From assembly GCA_003013855.2 (NCBI GenBank), contig ML058337.1, positions 6,014,001 through 6,078,000 of the forward strand: DNA of 64,000 nucleotides, written 5' to 3'. The translations under genes were made by a program, and so were the position numbers. The first letter of the stretch is position 1. The number at the start of each line of letters is the position of its first letter. Under the pieces are notes generated by a model. It saw only the letters and a program-made list of their open reading frames with translations, made no database searches and was not told the origin of the DNA. Shown piece after piece: positions 12,677-23,207 of the stretch. The DNA is from Liriodendron chinense. Lineage: Eukaryota; Streptophyta; Magnoliopsida; Magnoliales; Magnoliaceae.

Positions 12677-13506
12677 TTGGAACCCTAATGCCTTTATTTT
12701 GAAAAAGAAACTTTATGCTTTTTCTCTTCTTCATGTGATTTGAAGAGTACTCCATGTAATTTGAAGCTTGGGTGTGGTGTAATTCCTTTCTCATTCAATG
12801 GAGGTACGAGGCTTCCATCTATCATCTTCCTTCTCTCTTCCTTTCCATCCAAAAGAGGTATTTTCTCAAAAACTTCATCTTTCTCCTTCTCTTCCCATCC
12901 AAAACCATCCAATTCACTTTTTTCTTCAACTTTTTATCATCCAACTTCAACCCCAACTGAACCCCATCATCTAAAACCCCAAATCTTCCAATTTCCCCAA
13001 ATTCTCAAACCCTAGATCCCCAAATCCTTCAATTAACTTAAAATCCCTAATTTTCTTATATCCAAAACCCTAATTCCCATCTCTTAATACCTAAATCCTT
13101 TAAGTCCTTTATCATATTCTCCAATTTAGCCCCAATTTTCTATTTTCCCCAATTTCTAAAAACCCTAATTCCAAAATCCCCAATTCTTATGGACCCTAAT
13201 TTCCCAAATTCCAAATTTTCCCCTTCCTAACCCTAATCCTAGAACCTACAAGTTGGCCCCTTGAATGTGGAACGTGCCTATGCTAAATTGGAACTTTTAT
13301 CCTTCCATCGGATTTAGTTTTACTTGATTCATGTGATTTCTTAGCATGTGGGCATGTGATTTAGGTTAAATCAAATTTTATTTCCTATTGTTTACTCTTA
13401 ATTACGTGGTGGGTTAATATCTTTTGTTAATTGAATTACTTTATGGACTCTTTCATAATCTCTACGTTGCATGTTAGCATTAAATCATGTGTCCTGCATC
13501 AACAAG

Positions 13507-14955
13507 TAAGATGTTCCAACCCACATCGCATGTTGCGTCGCACCATCAATTCACCGCTAACCAAAAATCGCTTTGATCTAACTATTCCAACAATCTAACA
13601 AACAAACTTTTTCCAACTAATTACAAGGAGGGATAAGATTGACCAAATGATGTGATTTTGGACTACAACACATTTGCGAAGCAGCCTACTAAACTAACAG
13701 CTCCAGCCCCATCCATATCTAGCAAAGATATGGAGGCATGGTGCATCCCATGCCTCCAAAGGCACTGAACCAGCTTCACACCCCCAGATGCAAACATCAT
13801 GCATATGAAAATCCATTGAGAACATGGCTGCGTGCTGCAATGTGATTCAAACCATCCATCCAGTGGGTCATATATTGAATCTACAACCAAGTGGATGGTC
13901 TAGATCAGCAGAGTACCTGTAAGGGTGTCGATAAGTCGAGATAAGCCCAGCCCAAAACCAATGGGGCCCGACCATCTCAAGTCTAAGCCACACCATCAAA
14001 GCACAATCCCTTATACCAACTGGTGTTGGCTACATGAATCTTGTTCCACCATTCCACCGTGACATTAGGCCCAAGCCTAAGTCGGTCTCACATAATATAA
14101 AAGAATAATTAGAATGATATTTCATTGTAATTAGGTATGGTATTCTAAATATAGGATGGCCGTCTGTGCTTGGTTGATGCCTGAAGCTTGACGCAATTAA
14201 ACCATACCCGCAAAGGCTTGATGAGCTTCAATAACTAGGCTCGAACCCAGTCCAATTGGTAATCAGGCTCAAATTGTCAGGCCTAAGCCTGGCCCATAGT
14301 CCTAGTAGTCAAACCTAAGCCCAATCGCTTATAGAGCCCTACCCTAAAGCTAGGGTCACTAGTCTAGCCCATTGGCAAGCCTATGTAATGTGCAGTTGTA
14401 GCCCAAATGCCAGCTACACCCTCTCACACATTTCTTCCCCAATCTTATGGGTAGATTGCCCAACAAGGGTGGTCACCAAGCATCATCTTCAAGAGGAAAT
14501 TCATTACAATTTCTAGGTAATATGAGGGTATTCTTGTAATCCATGTAAATCTTTTAGATAGGCTTGAGAAGATCTCCAGAGTCCCTAGATAAAATTGAGA
14601 ATATCTAGAATCTTCCTAGATAGGCTTGAGAAGATCTCCAGAGTCCCTAGATAAAATTGAGAATATCTAGAATCTTCCTAGTTAGGCTTGAGAAACCTAT
14701 AAATACCATACCATTATATTCCTTCTATTCATTCAATTTGAGAAGCAATTCATATGCTTCAAGGTTCTTTTTACTTTTCTCCATCTTAAAGCCAGTTCTG
14801 TAACATCTCTGCCGATTACATCTCTCAAATGAATCTTCCCTAGCAATATAATTGTGACATATTACATGTATTGATCATGGAACTGTAGAAAGAAATTCAA
14901 TCAATGAAAAGCAAACTGCGAAGGAAGTGATCACAACTTTTTAATGGAATCAACG
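13507..14955. other. Gene-free stretch with MITE-like and LTR-like debris
   Basis: From about 13917 the text 'taagggtgtcgataagtcg ... agcccagccc' and many 'cctaagcc' motifs resemble a hAT-type MITE family, but no clear ends were found. A TATA-like 'cctataaatacc' at about 14696-14707, followed by 'attcattcaatttgagaag', looks like the promoter part of a Copia-type LTR. No gene is seen. Confidence 0.4.
14557..14700 (+). repeat. 62-bp tandem repeat
   Basis: The motif 'ggcttgagaagatctcc' or its truncated form begins at 14561, 14623 and 14685, a 62-bp period with two full copies and a partial third. It lies just upstream of the TATA-like sequence, where LTR enhancers often show such repeats. Confidence 0.85.
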
Positions 14956-15345
14956 ACATAAAATGAGAATGTGTTTGTTCGACAATGTTTGGAAATGGGC
15001 GAGGAATTTTTTTCAGCAAGATGTTTCTCCAAGGGCTACAAGAGGACCAAAGAGAGGTTCGAAGAGAGGATGAACATAGGAGATTTAGAGGTTGATCGAG
15101 AGTTCGTAGGGGCGTGTGATCTCCCAGGAAAGCCTCTATCCAGGATCGCTACAGCTTCGGGTGTGATTGTCGCACATCAGGAGAGAGGTTTTATTTTACA
15201 AGGTCCAGATGAAGAGGGCACAGTGGTAGCAGAATAGAGGAATGATGGGGCAGGTATGTGGAGGATGGCTTACGAGAATAGACCGCCAAATGGGGAGTAC
15301 CTTCAAAACGAGGAGGCGCAGGGGGGAACGGGTGGCTAGATTGAA

Positions 15346-16062
15346 GTGAAGAAGAGGAGAGGGGGGAAGAAGGGCAAAGGGAACCTTCATAGTTACGGGG
15401 ACCTGAGAGAACTTCCGACTCTATTAGTGGAGCAGTATCCAGTGGACTGGAGAGAGTGGCATCTTAGTAGAGCCTTCAAGAATTGCGGCACAGTCATGGA
15501 GGTCTTCATCCCTAGGTATAAGAAATCGGGCAACTATAAAGGTTTTGCTTTCATGAGGATGGCCTCCAATGGGAAAATCTACAGGGGTAAACGACTTGGG
15601 GTAAAGAAGGCTCCTTACGGGCCGGTGTTAGCAAATAGGAAGACAGCGAAGCTGGGGGGGTGGGAAAGGGATGAGGGTAGCATGGGTAGAGACGATAAGG
15701 AAGTGGAGAAACTAGAGGATTCGGGTAAAAGGTTGCATGATCGTGGAAGGGGGGAGGGGATCAAGGTGGGGGTAGGTTCTTATAAATTGTTCAAAGAGAG
15801 GGTTTCAACAGGGGGTGCTTCCCACCGAGATAGGCTAGTGGGTAAATTGGTGAGGAATGATGGCAACCAGGGGAATAGTGAGGTTGGGGCGATGGGTGGT
15901 AGAGATGCTTCTGCAGGGAATCTGGAGAGCAGTAGGAAGGGGGAGTGTGGAAGAAAAGTCTCAGGGGAGGATTCTCAGCTGAGAGGGAACGAAACAAAAG
16001 GAGGTATGGAGGAGAGTGCAATGGGTGATGCATTGTTGGAACCAAAAACAACCAATGGTTAA
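15346..16062 (+). pseudogene. LINE ORF1 fragment with RRM, copy 1
   Basis: A 238-codon open segment. Residues ~15-70 resemble the RNA-recognition motif of plant L1 ORF1 proteins: a strand ending in V-E-Q-Y-P, a helix W-H-L-S-R-A-F, then V-M-E-V-F-I-P-R and K-G-F-A-F-M-R-M. In the family this domain binds the element RNA. The rest is Gly/Arg/Lys-rich and of low complexity. An in-frame stop lies just upstream (15235-15237), so the true N-terminus (beginning near 14971) is cut off. It is followed directly by a second, diverged copy. Confidence 0.7.
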
Positions 16063-16110
16063 CGTTGAAGATAGGAGATTTAGAGGTCGATTGAAAGTTT
16101 GTAGGGGCGT

Positions 16111-16524
16111 GTGATCTCCCAGGGAAGCCTCTGTCCAGGATCATTACAGCTTCGAGGTGTGATTGTCGCACATTTGGAGAAAGGTTTTATTTTACAAGGT
16201 CCAAATGGCGAGGGCACGGTGGTAGCAGAACGGAGGAATGATGGGGTAGGTATGCGGAGGATGGCTTACGATAATAGACCGCCAGGTGGGGAGTACCTTC
16301 AAAACGAGGAGTTACAGGGGGAAAAGGGTGGCTGGATTGAAGTGAAGAGGAGAAAAGGGGGGAAGGAGGGCAAAGGGAACCTTCATAGTTACGGGGACCT
16401 GAGAGAACTTCTGACTCTATTCGTGGAGCAATATCCAGTGAACTGGGGAGAGTGGCATCTTAGTAAAGCCTTCGAGAATTGTGGCACAATCATGGAGGTC
16501 TTTATCCCTAGGTATAAGAAATAG
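16111..16524 (+). pseudogene. LINE ORF1 fragment with RRM, copy 2
   Basis: A 137-codon open segment similar to 15111-15540, again carrying the RRM core (V-E-Q-Y-P, V-F-I-P-R-Y-K-K). It ends at a stop where copy 1 reads through into G-N-Y-K-G-F-A-F. The downstream part continues in other frames to about 17150. It belongs to the duplicated block, not to a second element. Confidence 0.65.
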
Positions 16525-16740
16525 GGCAACTACAAAGGTTTTGCTTTCATTAGGATGGCCTCCAATGGGAAAATCTACAGGGGTAAACAAGACTCCTTAG
16601 GGGCCAGTGGTAGTAAACAAGGAGGTAGCGAAGCTGGGGAGTGGGAAAGGGGTGAGGGATGTGAGTGGGGGTAGCATGGGTAGAGACGATGAGGAAGTGG
16701 AGAAAGTAGAGGATTCGGGTAAAAGGTTGCATGATCGTGG

Positions 16741-16900
16741 CGGGGGAGAGGGAATCCAGGTGAGGGCAGGTTCTTGTAAAGTGTTCGAAGAGAGGGTTTC
16801 GACGGGGGGTGCTTGGTAGGCGGGGGAGAGGGAATCCAGGTGAGGGCAGGTTCTTGTAAAGTGTTCGAAGAGAGGGTTTCGACGGGGGGTGCTTGCTACC
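16741..16900 (+). repeat. 80-bp tandem duplication within ORF1 copy 2
   Basis: The segment beginning 'cgggggagagggaatccagg' at 16741 recurs at 16821 almost perfectly (offset 80). Copy 1 of the ORF1 block has only one version, so this duplication is younger than the 1-kb one. Confidence 0.9.
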
Positions 16901-18869
16901 AAGATAGACTAGTGGGTAAATCAGTGAGGAATAATGGCAACCAGGGGAATAGTGAGGTTGGGGCGATGGGTGGTAGAGATGCTTCTGCAGGGAATTTGAA
17001 GAGCAGTAGGGAGGGGGAGTGTGGAAGAAAAGTCTCAAGGGAGGATTCTCAGCTGAGAGGGAACAAAACAAAAGGTTTGGAGGCGAGAGTGCAACAAGTG
17101 ATGCATTGTTGGAACCAAAGACAACCACCAATGGTTAACATTGATACCCCAAAAAAATGATCAAGAGGGTTGCGCAAGCTTTCCGATGGTGCTTGGTGGC
17201 ATCAGTTAGGGAAGGAGCTAAGACTAAAGTCATTGGTCACTGGTTTGAAACAAACTGTGGCGTGAAGTCTACTGACAGAGTGCTGAAATCTTTTACCACA
17301 GAAGTGCTTAGTTCATTGCGGCTAGAGATGGAGGTGGATAGGGTACTTCTGTTGGGGAATTTCTTCAAGGAAGATGTTGTTAGAAGCCTATGGAGATGGG
17401 AACAGTGGTCCCTGCTAGGTCTTGAGGAAGATTGGTATCTGTTCTGAGGTTTGCTGCTGGAACTTAGGGTGTAGGAGGTGTTTATGGAGGTGGAGGCTTG
17501 TTTTGGAGAGGTGACAGCAACCGATCCTCTGATGGAACATTGTGTAGAGCTTAGAAGCTAGGATTCGAATGCGAAAACGACAGACACTACCAATAGTGGA
17601 GATGATAACTATAGTCATTAGCGAGTTGCTTATCTCGATGAATATCTACAAAGAACAGGAGCAACTTCTATCAAGAAATCTGGCGAAGGGGCTGGTGAAG
17701 AAGGTGCAGCGCCGCGGTGCAGAGGATGATGGAGCACGAGTTTACTATTCTGGAAAACCATCGAGGGAGGGGGAGGGCATGTTGACGTGTGGAGGAATGC
17801 ATCAAGGGTAGTAATTGTTGACCAGGCGCATGCAGTGCCTAACGTCAGTTGGAGTCAGGTGGCAATGCTGGAGAGCCACGCATCCGGTTCGTGTTGATAA
17901 TCCCAATCACAGAGAAGCGGGAGATGATGCACACAATGAGGGGGAGGCATGTGGTGTCATCTAAGACGGTAGTGATTTGGATATGCTTGACAGTGGTGCC
18001 ACGTCGAAGAAGAGTTATCCAAATGGTGATAGTTGCCGCTCCATCTTATGAAGGCGATTTCAAAACTTGATAGCTAGGAGTGTTTTGAAGCAACCCTGAA
18101 GGAGAACCACATGTTTTTCACATGTGTGGAGTGGGAGTAATTCTCATAAGGTGGGGTTCCCTCAAGTGGAGTGGGAGCCTCTTTTCACACGTGATTTGGT
18201 TATTTATTCGTACCCCACGTGCGATGTCAAGGCTGCTAGGGGTCTTATTTACTCTACGCAAGCTCTTTTTGAGATAGGGAAGTCGCCTCAATTAATGTCA
18301 GAGTAGCTTCTCCAAGAGGATGGCACTCAACCTTCTCTTCTTGCCTAGCTGGACAGAGTACCTACTTTAGGTGGAGCGGATGTGGTTCATGTGATGCGGA
18401 ATTATCCTTGCCAGGCTGATGGCGGTGACTTGAAGCTCATCCTGGTCCGTGAGTCTGAAGAAAGGTTGGCAACGGCGATTACAAGTCTCTAATTCAAGTG
18501 TCCAAGAAAAACTACAACGCAAACCAAAGTACGGAAGTCGGTGCTCTAGTTGTTGTGGCTAAAGATGGTGAGACTGGAGGGGACCATGTCTCGGTAGCTC
18601 ATGGTATGAAGTGGGCCAGGGAAGCAATGGGGAAAATAAGGAAGGCTTATGGGAGTGAGTTTTGGGGGCTGCGAGGAAGATTATGTGGCTCTATTCCAAA
18701 CAATTCGGGAGAGGGGTTTACAAAAAGAGAAGGATGCAGCTATGGCTGAAAAGTCAATTTCTCCTCAAGATCTGAGGGAGTTGAGAGCCTTCAAAAGTTC
18801 GGTGAACTATGGATCTGCATCATGTTTGAAGGGTGGGGATGCAGGGAGAAGGGGTAGAAGAGTGGGCCT

Positions 18870-19560
18870 ATGAAGATAATCAACTGGAATGTGAAGGGTA
18901 TGGGTTGTCCCCAAAAGACGAGCTCAAATTAGGGCGGTTCGTAGGAAATACAAGGCTCAAGTGATTGTCATCCAAGAAACAAAAATGTGCAGCATGTCTC
19001 AGTGTAGTGAATGATATTTGGAGAGGTGCATCAAAGGAGTAGGCAGCCAAGGATGTTGTGGGTGTTGCTGGTGGCATTCTGGTAGTTTGGAATTCTATGA
19101 TATCGCTCAAAGAAGACAATTGGACAGGGAATTTTCTCTAAATTTGGTCTTTCGAGACTGAGTGTTGGGTTTTAAATGGGTTTTTTCCTACGGTTTATGG
19201 CCCGAATTCTCCAGCTTTTAGGGATTCCTTTTGGGTGGAAATCGACTCAGTCGGCACAAGATGGGGTTTCCCTTGGTGCATGGGAAGGGACTTCAATGTT
19301 CCCATATTCTCGTTTGAAAGGTCATTAGGTGGGAATATTACTCGCAACATGACTGCGTTTTTTTTGTCGAAATGACTTGGTGGACATGCTAATGGGGGGA
19401 GTTAGATTCACATGATCTAATGGTCATGCTCAGCCTGTTCAGTTTAAGTTAGATCATTTTCTAGTGTCAGCTAGTTGAATTAATATTTTTCCTCTATCTA
19501 GCCATCGGGGTTTGCCTAGGTTGACATCCGACCATTGTCCAATTATTCTCGCAGTGGAAA
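18870..19560 (+). pseudogene. LINE endonuclease domain remnant
   Basis: It opens with ATG and M-K-I-I-N-W-N-V-K-G-M-G, the classic start of plant L1 ORF2 and its APE-type endonuclease, which nicks target DNA for target-primed reverse transcription. Further motifs survive in shifting frames: G-R-D-F-N-V around 19280 and T-S-D-H-C-P-I-I-L at about 19524-19550. Multiple stops and frame changes lie between them. Confidence 0.75.
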
Positions 19561-19989
19561 TGGATAGTTGGGGTCCAAGACCCTTCATATTCGAATTATT
19601 GTGGCTTCAGGTAGAGGGTTTCAAGGAGTTAGTGAAGGGCTGGTGGGCCTCATGTCACTTCTTGAGACAGTGGGGTTATGCCCTACTTTAGAAGCTTCGC
19701 CTTTTGAAGAGGAAGATTGTGCAATGGAAGGTGGATTTCTTTCAGGGTCACGAGGCTACCATGGAAAGCGTTCTCTTAGAAATTCAAGCGCTTGATATCA
19801 AAGAAGGGTCGGTCTTGTCGAAGGATGAGTAGAGTAAACGGGACGCTCTCAAGGTCGACTACAAATTCTTTGAGGAGGATGAAATCAAATGCAAATAGCA
19901 GTCGAGGGCTACATGGCTTAAGGAGGGGATAAGAACACTAAGTTCTTTCATCGAATTGCTAGTGTGAAAGCGCTCGCAAATAGAATTGA

Positions 19990-20159
19990 AACTATTGTGG
20001 TTTGTTAAAGTCCCTTGATATACATTGATACGCCATCCTCTAACAGCTCGAGCTTTTAGAGAAAGTGGTTGTTTGACATGGTATCAAAGTCAGAAGGTCT
20101 TGTGTTCGAATCCTGGAAGTAGCAACTATGCCACCGGTAATATATTCTCCCACAGGGGT
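19990..20159 (+). other. LTR-end / PBS-like scrap inside the LINE
   Basis: The text 'gacatggtatcaaagtcaga' at about 20078 resembles a primer-binding site matching initiator tRNA-Met (TGGTATCAGAGC) with changes. It is followed by 'gtgttcgaatcctgg', which looks like a tRNA T-arm. The LINE frame (F-F-H-R-I-A-S-V) stops just before this block, so this is foreign sequence joined to the petB fragment. Confidence 0.4.
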
Positions 20160-20540
20160 CATCCGACCGTTATAGATGTTTTTGCCTCTGTTCAATACAT
20201 AATGACTAAAGCCAACTTTGGTTGGTTTATCCGATTAGTTCATCGATGGTTAGCAACTATGATGGTGCTAATGATGATCCTACACGTATTTCGTGTGTAT
20301 CTCATAGGTGGATTTAAAAAACCTCGCGAATTGACTGGGGTTACGGGTGTGATTTTGGCTGTATTGACTGCATCTTTTGGTGTAACTAGTTATTCTGTAC
20401 CTCGAGACCAAATTGGTTATTGGGCAGTAAAAATCATGACAGGCGTACCTAAAGTTATTCCTATAATTGGACCGCCTTTGGTAGAGTTATTACGTGGAAG
20501 TGCTAGCGTCGGTCAAGCCACTTTGACTCGTTTTTATAGA
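20160..20540 (+). pseudogene. Chloroplast petB (cytochrome b6) fragment, nuclear copy
   Basis: About 125 codons match the middle of cytochrome b6, the di-heme subunit of the thylakoid b6f complex. Recognisable stretches are A-S-V-Q-Y-I-M-T, H-R-W...M-M-V-L-M-M-I-L-H-V-F-R-V-Y, G-G-F-K-K-P-R-E-L-T, D-Q-I-G-Y-W-A-V-K-I and L-L-R-G-S-A-S-V-G-Q. It lacks both ends of the gene, and a conserved Pro-Trp-Asp motif reads Pro-Arg-Asp. It is a plastid-to-nucleus transfer (NUPT) lying inside the LINE, joined on its 3' side to a 24-G run. It has no function as a gene here. Confidence 0.9.
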
Positions 20541-20541
20541 A

Positions 20542-20565
20542 GGGGGGGGGGGGGGGGGGGGGGGG
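20542..20565 (+). repeat. 24-G homopolymer at the petB/LINE junction
   Basis: An uninterrupted G run separates the petB fragment from the LINE reverse-transcriptase remnant, sitting exactly at the breakpoint. Confidence 0.9.
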
Positions 20566-20948
20566 ACCTTCAAGTGTCTCATCTCCAAGTTTCGAATGAA
20601 ACGGTCTCATTTTGTGAGCTACATGCTTCCCAGATTGACAACCTTCGAAAAGCAATTTTCTTCTTTGAAATGGTGTCGGGTTTATCAGTGAATCTTCAAA
20701 AGTCGACAGTGTTGGGTATTGGGTTGCCAAGGGAGGTGTTCAGTATTCCTCGAGTTTTGGGGTGCAAAGTGGAGTCTTTTCCATCTACTAATTTGGACCT
20801 CCCCTTGTGCATTACGAGGGCAAAAAAGCACTTTTGGGACCCGGTGGTTGAAAGATTTGAAAGGAAGCTATCGGTTTGGAAGAGTGACCTTTTGTCATTA
20901 ATTAAAGCAACATTATCTAATCTCCCATTATATTTTGTCTCTTTTTAA
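20566..20948 (+). pseudogene. LINE reverse transcriptase C-terminal remnant
   Basis: The frame gives V-S-H-L-Q-V-S-N-E-T then N-L-R-K-A-I-F-F-F-E-M-V-S-G-L-S-V-N-L-Q-K-S, and ends W-K-S-D-L-L-S-L-I-K-A-T-L-S-N-L-P-L-Y. This matches the second half of plant L1 reverse transcriptase. The catalytic F/Y-A-D-D site is ruined (V-S-N-E at its place). Everything N-terminal of it in the RT domain is missing. Confidence 0.8.
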
Positions 20949-21639
20949 ATGTCCAAAAGGAGTGCTCTATAAGTTGGAGAAATTGAGGGAGATATTTTTT
21001 GCGACAAGGTGAGGAGGCCAAGAAAAAATTTCGTCCTATAAAGTGGGCCGATGTTTGTAGGCCCAAAGAGGAAGGTGGGGTGAGGATTATCAATTTAGGC
21101 TCTATGGATGAGGCTTTATTGGAGAAATAGATTTGGAGGTCCGGGGGGGATCTTTGGAAGGAGCTTATAGGTACAAAGTATCGGGTGGGCTGGGAGGGGT
21201 GGTGGGCCTAATGTCCTAAAAGTGCCTCATTGTATAGAGCTTTGGAGATTTGGAAGCCTATTTTGAGGCTTAAAAATGTGGTTCTAGGGGGGGGGGGCTT
21301 TGGGGTGGGTGATGGGTCGAGGGTGAGATTTTGTAGTTAGGTGACCATCCGTTGCAAGACCTATATAGCTCAAGTGGCCATGGATCCCAATATATTCGTT
21401 AATTGTTGCGTCTCTCCACAAGGCTCATGGGGTTTGGTCCCCTTTATGTAGAAGGGATCTTCGCAAGGAGAATTTCTAGGGTTGGTGGCACTTTTAAACC
21501 AGTTGTCGGGGGTTTCTATTTCGGAAGGGGCTGGCTTGGTGCAATGGTTGAAGGAAAAGTCGGGCAAGTTCTCGATAAAGTCTCTCCACTCTATGATCTC
21601 AGATGTCTCAAGTAGAGGCAAAAAGCACACACCTTCTTC

Positions 21640-22067
21640 CTATGGCCCTATGGTGCTCCATTTAAAGTGGCGGCTTTCACTTGGCTTGCAGGATGGAATA
21701 AGGTATTGACAATTAATAACTTGAAGAAGAGAGGCCTCATCTTGGTCAATGCTTGTCCTCAATGTTGGCAAGACAACAAGTCAATGCATTACATTTTTTG
21801 CTAGAGAGGTGTGGGGTAGTATTCTGGAGCTCTTTGGGTTTTCGTAGGTCTTCCCAAACTCTATTGAAGATTTTTTTAGGCAATGGCATGGTGGAGGTCA
21901 AGGTTCTATGGGCAAGAAGTTGTGGAGACTTGCTCCTTCTAGCCGGCATGTGGGCCCTTTTGAAGGAAAGAAACAATAGATGTTTCCGTGATATTTGTGG
22001 CACTCCTAAGGGGGTCTTTCTTAGAGCTAATTCTTATGTTTTTGAGTGGGTTGCAGCTTCTCCTTGA
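21640..22067 (+). pseudogene. LINE C-terminal zinc-binding RVT region
   Basis: In broken frames the text reads A-F-K-V-A-A-F-T-W-L-A then L-T-I-N-N-L-K-K-R-G and C-P-Q-C-W-Q, the zf-RVT signature found after the reverse transcriptase in plant L1 elements. One frame (21753-22067) is open over the last part. Stops show decay. Confidence 0.65.
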
Positions 22068-22171
22068 GTTTAGATTTGCCCCCGCTTAGTGGGGTGTGGG
22101 TTGAATATTTTGTGTTTTTTTATATTCTTTGTAATTCTTTTGGCTTCGCCATTTTCTTAATAAATTGTCAT

Positions 22172-22174
<3 letters not shown>

Positions 22175-22217
<43 letters not shown>
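22175..22217 (+). repeat. (GA)n microsatellite
   Basis: About 21 GA units directly follow the LINE 3' end, in the position where an A tail would be expected. Confidence 0.95.
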
Positions 22218-22218
<1 letters not shown>

Positions 22219-22324
22219 AAATGGTTTTTATTTTATTTTATTGTTAGTTACTAGCAAAACCAATGCCTCAAGAGTAAAGTTCATTAAAGGCAAAACCAAG
22301 GCCTCAAGGTTAAGGACCACCATA

Positions 22325-22657
22325 TATGGTTGCAACCTGGGCAGGTTGGGTTGGATTGAGCGTCAAGCTGAGCCCAACCTGACCTCAAGAAGCCCGAATT
22401 CCAACCCAAGGTCTCCACCCAAACCCAACCCAAATTCCTTTATGCTCAACCCTAACCTGACCCAACCCAATTATATGTCAACACAACCCAACCCAACCCA
22501 ACCCAACCCAACCTGAATTTGCTCAACCCGAAAACGGGTTAAGAGTTTTCCAACCCTAAACCAGACCCCCAAGACCCTAACAACCAAACTCAACCCAACC
22601 CAAACTTGGGTTGGGTCAGTCGGGTTCAGGTTGACCTGAACCCAAGTTGCAGCCTTA
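22325..22657. mobile_element. hAT-like MITE with AACCC-rich interior (333 bp)
   Basis: The ends TATGGTTGCAACCTGGG and, from the other side, TAAGGCTGCAACTTGGG match at 13 of 17 bases. The flanks CCACCATA (22317-22324) and TCACCATA (22658-22665) form an 8-bp duplication with one mismatch, as in hAT elements. The interior is full of AACCC and its complement, including five AACCC in a row near 22490. There is no coding capacity. Confidence 0.6.
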
Positions 22658-22753
22658 TCACCATAGATAATTATAGCTGACAAGAACTGAGGATCTCAAC
22701 CAAAAAATTTAGGGCAACCATACACTTCAAAATTGGTTAATTACATGCATGCT

Positions 22754-22846
22754 TTGATGATGATGATGACGATGATGATGATGACGATGATGATGATGAT
22801 GACGATGACGATGACGACGACGACGATGATGACGATGATGAAGATG
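22754..22846 (+). repeat. (GAT/GAC)n trinucleotide repeat
   Basis: An imperfect run of GAT and GAC triplets. On the minus strand it lies about 210 bp downstream of the CPP1-like stop codon and could be inside that gene's 3' UTR. Confidence 0.9.
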
Positions 22847-23056
22847 ATAGAGATGAGAACAAACTGCACAGGTTGCACTAGGAAACACAGATCAAGAGAG
22901 AAATAGACATTCAAAATGGCAAAAGATGAGCAGCTATGCAATATTTGGGGAACCACAATCGTAACAACATTGAATAAAACAGCTCGTAAGAAATCCGCTT
23001 CTACCTGCTTAGGAAAATCGGAATGCGGACAGCATAACAACCACACGCTACCACTA

Positions 23057-23207
23057 CTACTTTAGATAGGTAGAAGAAACCCAAAGAAGTATGTATGTTA
23101 TCAGAGAAGTCATCACTTCTAAACCCCTTGGGCCGTGAAGTATAGGCGGAATCACAGACACCATCAAGAAAGTGCCCAACAGCCAGGAGCCAAGGAAAGC
23201 CCCAACC
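23057..23207 (-). CDS. CPP1-like exon 4 (C-terminal membrane segments)
   Basis: 151 bp after acceptor TTCTTATTTAG. It codes V-G-A-F-L-G-S-W-L-L-G-T-F-L-M-V then S-V-I-P-P-I-L-H-G-P-R-G, a last hydrophobic segment, and ends Y-L-K followed by TAG at 23059-23057. A second in-frame TAG follows immediately. Confidence 0.9.

Larger units (their letters stand above)
12170..13501 (+). mobile_element. Solo LTR of a Ty3 chromovirus-like element (1332 bp)
   Basis: It starts TGATGAGGATATCAGAG and ends CCTGCATCA, i.e. TG...CA. It is flanked by a perfect 5-bp duplication ACAAG (12165-12169 and 13502-13506). A TATA box at 12640 and pyrimidine-rich leader sequence downstream fit LTR promoter structure. The first ~100 bp encode D-E-D-I and R-V then Q-R-R-R-R in the same frame as the LTRs at 32721, 41366/47540 and 51231 (minus). 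No internal region remains, so it arose by LTR-LTR recombination. Confidence 0.85.
15072..17146 (+). repeat. ~1-kb tandem duplication of LINE ORF1
   Basis: 'gtaggggcgtgtgatctccc' occurs at 15106 and again at 16101 (offset 995). The similarity continues through the RRM, the basic linker and the closing 'gatgcattgttggaacca'. The copies have diverged, so the event is not recent. It puts two RRM-coding blocks head to tail in one element. Confidence 0.85.
14960..22175 (+). mobile_element. Broken L1-type LINE (non-LTR retrotransposon)
   Basis: In order: an ORF1-like region with an RNA-recognition motif (present twice), an APE-type endonuclease starting M-K-I-I-N-W-N at 18870, a remnant of the reverse transcriptase, the C-terminal zinc-binding RVT region, and a 3' end with 'tctttgtaattcttttggc' typical of plant L1 tails. 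Many stops and frameshifts show it is dead. Most of the reverse transcriptase is replaced by foreign sequence (about 19990-20565). No A tail or target-site duplication was found. The 5' border is approximate. Confidence 0.8.

Noticed and set aside
12740..13015. 91-codon Ser/Pro/Phe-rich frame
   Set aside because: It lies in the leader part of a solo LTR with perfect target duplication. CT-rich composition explains the open frame.
15791..17131. Minus-strand Pro/Ser/Leu-rich frames of 126 and 193 codons
   Set aside because: They are the reverse of the Gly/Glu-rich LINE ORF1 repeats.
20078..20120. tRNA-like text (gttcgaatcc) suggesting a tRNA gene
   Set aside because: No acceptor stem or anticodon arm can be folded around it. 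It fits a PBS/LTR remnant better.
20025..20948. 307-codon frame, longest apparent single protein in its region
   Set aside because: It is a chimera of LTR scrap, petB, a Gly tract from the G run and LINE RT. No such protein is expected.
22480..22520. Possible interstitial telomere (AACCC)n
   Set aside because: The unit is AACCC, not the plant CCCTAAA, and it lies within a TIR-bounded MITE.
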